DNA of 6,024 nt from Pedosphaera sp. (GTDB lineage Bacteria; Verrucomicrobiota; Verrucomicrobiae; Limisphaerales; Pedosphaeraceae): NCBI GenBank assembly GCA_028293265.1, contig JAQGPB010000026.1, positions 1-6,024 on the forward strand, in the 5' to 3' direction. Below, piece after piece: positions 1-6,024 of the stretch. The notes under the pieces are model-generated. The model made no database searches. It was not told where the DNA came from and saw only the letters and a program-made list of their open reading frames with translations. Both the position numbers and the translations under genes were made by a program. Numbering within the stretch: the first letter of the stretch is position 1; every line of letters begins with the position of its first letter.

Positions 1-1
1 C

Positions 2-715
2 AAGCATGCCGTGGCATATCGCCAGGTGTCGCTGGTGCTGAAGCGTCCGTCGGGCCGTGAAGCGTATCCGGGCGACGTGTTTTATCTCCACAGCCGTTTG
101 CTGGAACGTTGCGCGCGCGTCAGCGAAAAATATGGCAACGGTTCCCTTACGGGCCTGCCGATCATCGAAACCCAGGCGGGCGACGTCTCGGCATACATTC
201 CGACCAACGTGATTTCCATCACCGACGGCCAGATTTATCTGGAAACCGATTTATTCTATCAAGGTGTCCGGCCTGCCATTTCGGTTGGTTTGTCGGTGTC
301 ACGCGTCGGTTCCGCCGCGCAGATCAAAGCGATGAAACAAGTCGCCGGACGTATCAAGGGTGACTTGGCGCAATTCCGCGAGTTGGCGGCTTTCGCGCAA
401 TTCGGTTCCGACCTCGACGCCAAGACCCAGGCGCAACTCGAACGCGGCAAGCGAATCGTCGAAGTATTCAAACAACCGCAATACAACCCGCTCCCCGTCG
501 AAGTGCAGGCTGCCATTCTATGGACCGTGCAAAACGGGTTCATGGACGATGTGCCGGTGGACAAGATCAAGGATTTCCAGAACAAGTTGACTGAATACCT
601 GACCAGCCGAAAAGCCGAGTTGATGGGCAAAATTCTGAAGGAAAAGGCCCTGTCAGACGCGCTCATCGCAGAATTGAAGGCGGCGGTTACGGAGTTCAAG
701 CAAACTTACAAGTAA
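2..715 (+). CDS. atpA: F-type ATP synthase subunit alpha, C-terminal part (5' end outside window)
   Basis: This is the non-catalytic alpha subunit of the F1 head, which alternates with beta and holds a regulatory nucleotide. The frame is open from base 2 (K-H-A-V-A-Y-R-Q), so the GTG at 11 is an internal valine and not a start. About 237 residues are visible, less than half of the usual roughly 500. Typical alpha blocks are present in order: [21 protein letters not shown], then [43 protein letters not shown] and [20 protein letters not shown]. The arginine of VSRVGS (codon 302-304) is the family's arginine finger, which reaches into the beta catalytic site. The rest is the C-terminal helical domain, ending in TEFKQTYK before TAA. 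It is followed after 12 nt by an ORF6N gene where atpG would normally come next. Identification is very secure; only the truncation limits it. Confidence 0.97.
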   Translation, partial: KHAVAYRQVSLVLKRPSGREAYPGDVFYLHSRLLERCARVSEKYGNGSLTGLPIIETQAGDVSAYIPTNVISITDGQIYLETDLFYQGVRPAISVGLSVSRVGSAAQIKAMKQVAGRIKGDLAQFRELAAFAQFGSDLDAKTQAQLERGKRIVEVFKQPQYNPLPVEVQAAILWTVQNGFMDDVPVDKIKDFQNKLTEYLTSRKAELMGKILKEKALSDALIAELKAAVTEFKQTYK

Positions 716-727
716 ATCCGGAGATTA

Positions 728-1315
728 TTGTCACAAATGTTTATGGCCAATGAACCAGCAACAGCCCCGGAGGAAATGACGCCCATGGTCCATTTCATTC
801 GCGGACGGCGGGTAATGCTGGATTCTGATTTGGCACGGATTTATGGCGTTCCGACGATGCGCCTGAACGAACAATTTAAAAGAAATCGGGAACGGTTTCC
901 TGCCACTTATGCCTATCAGCTTACGCGAGAGGAATTTACAGCTTTGATATCGCAAATTGCGATATCAAAGAAAGGCCGTGGCGGACGGCAAAAGCTGCCC
1001 TGGGTTTTTACTGAGCACGGCGCGGTCATGCTTGCGTGTGTGCTCAAGAGTCCGGTGGCGGTTGAAGCCAGTGTGAGAGTGGTAAATGCGTTCTTTTATC
1101 TGAGGGAACAGCTTGCCGCAAATGCCGGGCTTGCGCAGAAATTTGCCGAACTGGAAAGTCGTCTGAACGGACACGACGAATCCATCACGGAGTTGTTTGA
1201 AGCCATCCGCCTGTTGCTTGAACTGCCAGCGTCGAAGACCCGTCGTGAAATAGGCTTTCACGTGAAAGAACTCAAAGAACAGGCTGTGAAATACCGTATT
1301 GGAAAAAGAAACTGA
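728..1315 (+). CDS. ORF6N-domain protein inserted between atpA and atpG
   Basis: The encoded protein is 195 residues and resembles the ORF6N family, first described in phage antirepressor-like proteins and thought to bind DNA. The ORF6N domain covers about residues 20-127: IRGRRVMLDSDLARIYGV, then RLNEQFKRNRERFP, YQLTREEF, KKGRGGRQKLPWVFTEHGAVML and a helix through VVNAFFYLREQL. A helical, possibly coiled-coil stretch (about 130-165) leads to a C-terminal KTRREIGFHVKE motif of a type seen in chromosomal members. There is no signal peptide or membrane segment. The start is uncertain. TTG 728 has GGAG at 720-723 with a 4-nt spacer. ATG 737, 743 and 776 are in frame, and ATG 785 follows GGAGGA (769-774) by 10 nt and still keeps the domain. 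The gene lies in the atp operon, 12 nt after atpA and 3 nt before atpG. GC by hand count over 781-1260 is about 52%, against about 65% in sampled atp rows, which suggests later acquisition. Its actual role is unknown. Confidence 0.85.
   Translation: MSQMFMANEPATAPEEMTPMVHFIRGRRVMLDSDLARIYGVPTMRLNEQFKRNRERFPATYAYQLTREEFTALISQIAISKKGRGGRQKLPWVFTEHGAVMLACVLKSPVAVEASVRVVNAFFYLREQLAANAGLAQKFAELESRLNGHDESITELFEAIRLLLELPASKTRREIGFHVKELKEQAVKYRIGKRN
769..774 (+). promoter_or_regulatory. Candidate ribosome binding site for a shorter ORF6N start at 785
   Basis: GGAGGA is the best Shine-Dalgarno match near this gene. It lies only 1 nt before ATG 776 but 10 nt before ATG 785. Starting at 785 would give a 176-residue protein beginning MVHFIRGRRVML. 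The competing upstream signal is GGAG at 720-723, 4 nt before TTG 728. The sequence alone does not decide between them. Confidence 0.35.
942..970. repeat. 29-bp palindrome inside the ORF6N coding sequence
   Basis: The left arm CTTTGATATCGCAA (942-955) and the right arm TTGCGATATCAAAG (957-970) are exact reverse complements around a single centre base (956). The palindrome spans codons A72-K81 of the long reading (A-L-I-S-Q-I-A-I-S-K). In DNA it is a symmetric site large enough for a dimeric regulator. In RNA it would form a long hairpin in which a few central bases form the loop. Confidence 0.9.
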
Positions 1316-1318
1316 CCC

Positions 1319-3651
<2,333 letters not shown>

Positions 3652-3676
3652 TGACCGTGTGAGCTGGTGGTGTTCG

Positions 3677-3704
3677 CCATCAACTCTCAACCATCAACTC
3701 TCAC
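3677..3704 (+). repeat. Two tandem copies of a 14-bp pyrimidine-rich repeat before atpC
   Basis: CCATCAACTCTCAA (3677-3690) is followed directly by CCATCAACTCTCAC (3691-3704), identical at 13 of 14 positions. The pair fills the part of the atpD-atpC gap where a Shine-Dalgarno sequence would be expected. The atpC ATG begins 7 nt after it, at 3712. Its function is unknown. Confidence 0.85.
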
Positions 3705-3711
3705 CTTTTAA

Positions 3712-4152
3712 ATGGCCAATACGCTGAAACTTGAAATCGTGACTCCGGAGGGCAGGACCTTTCCGGCGATGGATTCAAACGGAAAACCTGAGTCTAATGA
3801 TGTGGACATGGTCACGCTGCCGGGAGTCGAGGGCGAGATGGGGATTTATCCCCTGCATGTTCCGCTCATGACGCAGGTGGTGGCGGGTGAAGTCATCGTT
3901 CGCAAAGGCGGGCGCGATTTTTTTCTGGCCATTGGCGATGGCTTCGTGGAAATCACCGGCGAACGCGTGGCGGTGATGACCGACATGGCGATCAAGGCCG
4001 AGAACATTGACGAAGCCAAGGCCGAAGAGGCCCGTCGCCGGGCCGAAGCGCGGCTGGCCGAGAAGCTGGACGACGAACAACTGGGCATGGTCAATGCGGC
4101 TCTCGCGCATTCACTGGCGCAATTGAAGGTCAAGCGTCGGACTCATTCTTAG
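3712..4152 (+). CDS. atpC: F-type ATP synthase subunit epsilon
   Basis: Epsilon sits at the base of gamma, touches the c-ring and in many bacteria inhibits ATP hydrolysis through its C-terminal helices. The product is 146 residues, slightly longer than the common 130-140. The N-terminal beta-sandwich (about 5-92) shows LKLEIVTPEGRTF, VDMVTLPGVEGEMGIYPLHVPLMT, GDGFVEITGERVAVMTD. A short polar stretch, MDSNGKPESND (20-30), replaces the tight turn usual at this place. The C-terminal helical hairpin (about 97-142) is rich in A, E and R. Residues 99-104 read IDEAKA, close to the ATP-binding I/L-D-x-x-R-A motif of Bacillus-type epsilon but with lysine for arginine. There is no recognisable Shine-Dalgarno sequence: the ATG follows TCACCTTTTAA. 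It is the last gene of the operon. Confidence 0.95.
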   Translation: MANTLKLEIVTPEGRTFPAMDSNGKPESNDVDMVTLPGVEGEMGIYPLHVPLMTQVVAGEVIVRKGGRDFFLAIGDGFVEITGERVAVMTDMAIKAENIDEAKAEEARRRAEARLAEKLDDEQLGMVNAALAHSLAQLKVKRRTHS

Positions 4153-4153
4153 G

Positions 4154-4963
4154 TCATCGGATTTTCAGCTTGGACAAGTTTTCCGCGGGCTTGGGCCAGT
4201 TCATTTTCAATTTCTCCAAAACTTTGACCATGGCCTCGGCCACGACATAGTCGCGATACCATTTGTGATCGGCGGGCACGATGTGCCAGGGAGCATAATC
4301 GGTGCTGCACCGGTTGATTGCATCTTCGTAGGCGTTTGCATAATCCTTCCAGTAGGCCCGCATCTTCAGGTCGTTCAGTTCGAGCTTCCAATTCTTGGTC
4401 GTGTCCTTGATCCGCGCTTCCAGCCGTTTGGCTTGTTCCTCCTTGCTGATGTGCAGGAAGAATTTCAGCACGATGGTGTTGTTCTGGGTCAGGATTTTTT
4501 CAAATGCGTTGATCTGGTCATAACGCTTCGACCAGACTTCCTGCGGCTGAAGCTTGAGCACCCGCACGACGAGCACGTCCTCGTATTGCGAACGGTTGAA
4601 GACGCCGATGTTGCCGTAGCGGGGCGTTGACTTGTGAATCCGCCAGAGAAAATCGTGGGCCAGATCTTCGCTGGTGGGTGTTTTGAAATTGGTGGTTTCG
4701 ACGCCGGCCGGCGTAACGAACTCCAGCACCCGTTTTCCGGTGCCGTCCTTGCCGCTGGTGTCCATGCCTTGCAGCAGCAGGATGAGCGAATGCGTGCGGT
4801 TCGCGTAGAGGAGATGCTGCAGTTCGCCGATGCGCATACAGAGACGCGTGGTTTCTTCGCGCGTTTCCTCCTTGTTGAGGCCGTCGTGGAAGCCGGGGTT
4901 GAAATCGCGGAGCCGGATTTTGGAGGTGATTTTGAATGGTTGCGACATGGTGTCGGTAATCAT
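4154..4963 (-). CDS. ppk2: Polyphosphate kinase 2 family protein (polyphosphate:nucleotide phosphotransferase)
   Basis: PPK2 enzymes transfer phosphate between polyphosphate and nucleotides in the cytoplasm, often using polyphosphate to make ADP or ATP. The 269-residue product is a complete single-domain member. It has a Walker A loop LLLQGMDTSGKDGTGK (62-77, K72), then FKTPTSEDLAHDFLWRIHK (93-111), the Walker B-like VFNRSQYEDVLVVRV (121-135), RYDQINAFEKIL (147-158), FFLHISKEEQAKRLEARI (168-185, basic lid) and APWHIVPADHKWYRDYVVA (224-242). The pattern resembles the short class III-like PPK2 group, which can act on AMP and ADP, but substrate choice cannot be read from sequence alone. ATG 4963 is preferred over the internal ATG at 4948 because GGAG lies 8 nt upstream. 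The stop is separated from the oppositely oriented atpC stop by one base. It could support ATP supply when the synthase is limiting; that link is inference from position. Confidence 0.95.
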   Translation of the reverse strand: MITDTMSQPFKITSKIRLRDFNPGFHDGLNKEETREETTRLCMRIGELQHLLYANRTHSLILLLQGMDTSGKDGTGKRVLEFVTPAGVETTNFKTPTSEDLAHDFLWRIHKSTPRYGNIGVFNRSQYEDVLVVRVLKLQPQEVWSKRYDQINAFEKILTQNNTIVLKFFLHISKEEQAKRLEARIKDTTKNWKLELNDLKMRAYWKDYANAYEDAINRCSTDYAPWHIVPADHKWYRDYVVAEAMVKVLEKLKMNWPKPAENLSKLKIR

Positions 4964-4971
4964 AGCACAAA

Positions 4972-4975
4972 CTCC
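4972..4975 (-). promoter_or_regulatory. Ribosome binding site of the ppk2 gene
   Basis: On the minus strand GGAG precedes ATG 4963 with an 8-nt spacer. It supports this start over the in-frame ATG at 4948. Upstream in the same frame a TGA (4985-4987) rules out a longer protein. Confidence 0.6.
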
Positions 4976-5047
4976 GGGTGGAAATCACCAGAATAAATGA
5001 CCTCCTGGCGGCTCTGTGTTGAATTGCAGAAAGTGACATGTCGGGCG

Positions 5048-5053
5048 TAGAAT
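5048..5053 (+). promoter_or_regulatory. Candidate -10 element just upstream of the methyltransferase start
   Basis: TAGAAT matches TATAAT at five of six positions and ends 6 nt before ATG 5060. A weak -35-like TTGCAG (5024-5029) lies 18 nt upstream. Transcription from this element would begin at or next to the ATG, giving a leaderless mRNA. The absence of a Shine-Dalgarno sequence before the gene fits this. It is a prediction from a short motif only. Confidence 0.3.
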
Positions 5054-5059
5054 GAACTC

Positions 5060-5839
5060 ATGAAATTGAATGAGGTGCAGAAAGCGGCGCAGGAACAATT
5101 CGCAAAGCAAAGCCACCGTTACGGGCAGGGGCATATTTTGGAAAATGTGGAGGACGTCAAGATTGCCGTGGAGCAACTCCCATTGCCCGCCCAGGCCAAG
5201 GTAATCGACCTGGCGACCGGCGGCGGCCATACGGGACTTTATCTCGCCAGCCTGGGGCACGAAGTCACGCTGGCCGACATTGCCCAACCGATGCTCGAAC
5301 GCGCCGCCAAAACCGCCGCCGAGCGCGGCTTCCGGGTCGAGACGCGGCAACACGCCGCCGAGGAGTTGCCCTATTCCGACGCGCAGTTTGATCTGGTCAC
5401 CTGCCGCGTGGCCGCGCATCACTTCAGTTCGCCGGCTGATTTTATCCGTGAAACGGCCCGCGTTTTGAAGCGCGGCGGATTCTTTCTGCTGATTGACGGT
5501 TCGGTGGCGGACGACGAACCGGAAGCCGAATCCTGGCTGCACGCGGTCGAAAAACTCCGCGACCCCAGTCATCATCGCTTTCTCACGCCGCGCGCTTGGA
5601 GCAATTTGTGTGCGGCCAACGGACTCGCGGTGCGGAGCGTCGTGCTGAATCCGTTCAAACAGCCGGATCTCAACTGGTATTTTGAAACTGCCGCCACGTC
5701 GCCGGAAAACCGCCGGCAAGTTTTGGAACTGATCACCCACGCGCCGGATTCCGCGCGCCGGCTTTTCAAGCTCGGCGAAGAGGATGGAAAGATTGTCTGG
5801 TGGTGGCAACGACTGACGTTGGTGGCGGAGAAGAGTTGA
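5060..5839 (+). CDS. Class I SAM-dependent methyltransferase, substrate unknown
   Basis: The 259-residue product has a Rossmann-fold methyltransferase core of the UbiE/Methyltransf_11 type. Motif I is VIDLATGGGHTGLYLA (48-63), a glycine-rich SAM-binding loop. Motif II has the acidic residue D73 in LADIAQPML. Next come the ELPYSDAQFDLVTCRVAAHHF block (102-122, motif IV region) and RVLKRGGFFLLID (134-146). The C-terminal part contains KLRDPSHHRFLT (165-176), a signature shared with a large group of uncharacterised methyltransferases, and a tryptophan-rich end (VWWWQ, 246-250). There is no signal or membrane segment. It is divergent from ppk2 across 96 bp, so the two need not be functionally related. 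ATG 5060 is the first plausible start; no good Shine-Dalgarno sequence precedes it. A ubiquinone or menaquinone role is possible but not supported by specific residues. Confidence 0.88.
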   Translation: MKLNEVQKAAQEQFAKQSHRYGQGHILENVEDVKIAVEQLPLPAQAKVIDLATGGGHTGLYLASLGHEVTLADIAQPMLERAAKTAAERGFRVETRQHAAEELPYSDAQFDLVTCRVAAHHFSSPADFIRETARVLKRGGFFLLIDGSVADDEPEAESWLHAVEKLRDPSHHRFLTPRAWSNLCAANGLAVRSVVLNPFKQPDLNWYFETAATSPENRRQVLELITHAPDSARRLFKLGEEDGKIVWWWQRLTLVAEKS

Positions 5840-5849
5840 GTTCATTGCG

Positions 5850-5870
5850 GGGCGTATCTGACACTGTTCT
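5850..5870 (+). repeat. Left terminal inverted repeat of the hairpin element
   Basis: This 21-bp arm pairs with the reverse complement of 6001-6022. Of 22 aligned positions 20 match, with one T/C difference (5855) and one single-base gap after 5860. The inner ten bases ACACTGTTCT are identical in both arms. Similarity stops outside 5850. Confidence 0.8.
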
Positions 5871-5896
5871 TGATTGGGTCGTTGGCGAAACAGGGA

Positions 5897-5918
5897 CAGG
5901 CGACTGGAAAGTCGCCTG
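5897..5918 (+). repeat. Hairpin 1, GGAA loop
   Basis: The stem CAGGCGACT / AGTCGCCTG is a perfect 9 bp, closing a GGAA tetraloop at 5906-5909, a member of the GNRA loop type. The linker to hairpin 2 is AACC. Confidence 0.9.
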
Positions 5919-5922
5919 AACC

Positions 5923-5942
5923 CGCACACTGGAAAGTGTGCG
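5923..5942 (+). repeat. Hairpin 2, GGAA loop
   Basis: The stem CGCACACT / AGTGTGCG is a perfect 8 bp around GGAA (5931-5934). Stem bases differ from hairpin 1 except for the three loop-proximal pairs, while loop and orientation are the same. Confidence 0.9.
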
Positions 5943-5951
5943 CTCCGGTAA

Positions 5952-5971
5952 CGCAGGCTTTCCAGCCTACG
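5952..5971 (-). repeat. Hairpin 3, GGAA loop on the minus strand
   Basis: The stem CGCAGGCT / AGCCTACG is 8 bp with one C-A mismatch, around TTCC (5960-5963). Read on the minus strand the loop is GGAA, so this unit is inverted relative to hairpins 1 and 2. Confidence 0.8.
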
Positions 5972-5977
5972 GGTTCC

Positions 5978-5995
5978 GGGGACTTTCCAGTCCCC
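5978..5995 (-). repeat. Hairpin 4, GGAA loop on the minus strand
   Basis: The stem GGGGACT / AGTCCCC is a perfect 7 bp around TTCC (5985-5988), again GGAA on the minus strand. The GGTTCC linker to hairpin 3 contains the inverted form of the GAACC that joins hairpins 1 and 2. Confidence 0.9.
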
Positions 5996-6000
5996 AGAGG

Positions 6001-6022
6001 AGAACAGTGTCCAGATGCGCCC
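6001..6022 (-). repeat. Right terminal inverted repeat of the hairpin element
   Basis: The reverse complement of this 22-bp arm matches the left arm with one substitution and one extra base. The inner end AGAACAGTGT is the exact complement of the left inner end. Only two bases of the window remain beyond it, so the true outer boundary is unknown. Confidence 0.8.
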
Positions 6023-6024
6023 TT

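Larger units (their letters stand above)
5850..6022. mobile_element. MITE-like non-coding element with terminal inverted repeats and four internal hairpins
   Basis: A non-coding stretch starting 11 bp after the methyltransferase stop is framed by imperfect inverted repeats (5850-5870 and 6001-6022) and holds four short hairpins. It has no credible ORF, which suits a miniature element mobilised in trans or a compound palindromic repeat. The window ends 2 bp beyond the right repeat, so a target-site duplication cannot be checked. It may also act as the 3' end structure of the methyltransferase mRNA, but no U-tract follows any hairpin. Classification as mobile is inference. Confidence 0.5.

Noticed and set aside
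259..699. Minus-strand open frame opposite atpA
   Set aside because: It is a shadow of a secure atpA reading frame and has low-complexity composition.
728..1315. ORF6N gene as part of an insertion sequence or prophage remnant
   Set aside because: No transposase, integrase, flanking direct or inverted repeats, or other phage genes lie in the 12-nt and 3-nt junctions; only composition hints at transfer.
4153..4200. Terminator between atpC and ppk2
   Set aside because: Only one base separates the stops, and no GC-rich hairpin with a T-run was found in the adjoining coding ends.
5001..5006. AGGAGG on the minus strand upstream of ppk2 as its ribosome binding site
   Set aside because: It lies about 37 nt before ATG 4963, with an in-frame TGA (4985-4987) in between, so it cannot serve this gene; no convincing small ORF follows it.
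5897..5918. Intrinsic terminator for the methyltransferase gene
   Set aside because: The stem is strong but is followed by GAACCCGC with no T-tract, and the same holds for the other three hairpins.
4985..5929. Minus-strand open frame of 314 codons opposite the methyltransferase
   Set aside because: It overlaps the whole methyltransferase, whose SAM motifs are clear, and it runs into the hairpin repeats. The protein shows no family features.
5897..5995. CRISPR-like or integron attC-like array
   Set aside because: Units are 18-22 bp with 4-9 bp linkers and non-identical stems, so there are no repeat-spacer units; attC core motifs and an integrase are absent.

Overview
This window looks like a chromosomal segment from a moderately GC-rich bacterium. 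The best guess for the lineage is Verrucomicrobiota (Pedosphaera/Limisphaerales-like). This is an inference from the style of the F1 subunits, the ORF6N-domain protein and the intergenic repeats, and no marker gene here proves it.

Positions 1-4152 hold the distal half of an F-type ATP synthase operon on the + strand. In order these are the C-terminal part of atpA (alpha, cut by the window start), an unexpected ORF6N-domain gene, atpG (gamma), atpD (beta) and atpC (epsilon). Gaps are 12, 3, 11 and 60 nt, so the genes are probably co-transcribed. With the upstream genes outside the window they would form the F1 catalytic head and central stalk. The ORF6N gene has no role in ATP synthase. It is visibly lower in GC than the atp genes and carries a 29-bp palindrome in its coding sequence.

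Positions 4154-4963 (- strand) encode a PPK2-family polyphosphate:nucleotide phosphotransferase. It runs tail to tail with atpC with a single base between the stop codons, leaving no room for a terminator. A 96-bp divergent intergenic region separates it from a + strand class I SAM-dependent methyltransferase (5060-5839) of unknown substrate. That gene has a -10-like hexamer placed so that its mRNA may be leaderless.

Positions 5840-6024 are non-coding and are the most unusual part. Four small hairpins have different stems but the same GGAA (or, inverted, TTCC) loop. They are arranged as an inverted pair of two-hairpin modules and bounded by imperfect terminal inverted repeats of about 21-22 bp (5850-5870 and 6001-6022). 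I read this as a MITE-like or modular palindromic element. Its right edge is close to the window end, so its outer limit and any target duplication cannot be fixed.

No rRNA, tRNA, CRISPR array or transposase gene was seen, and no gene-free stretch exceeds 300 bases.
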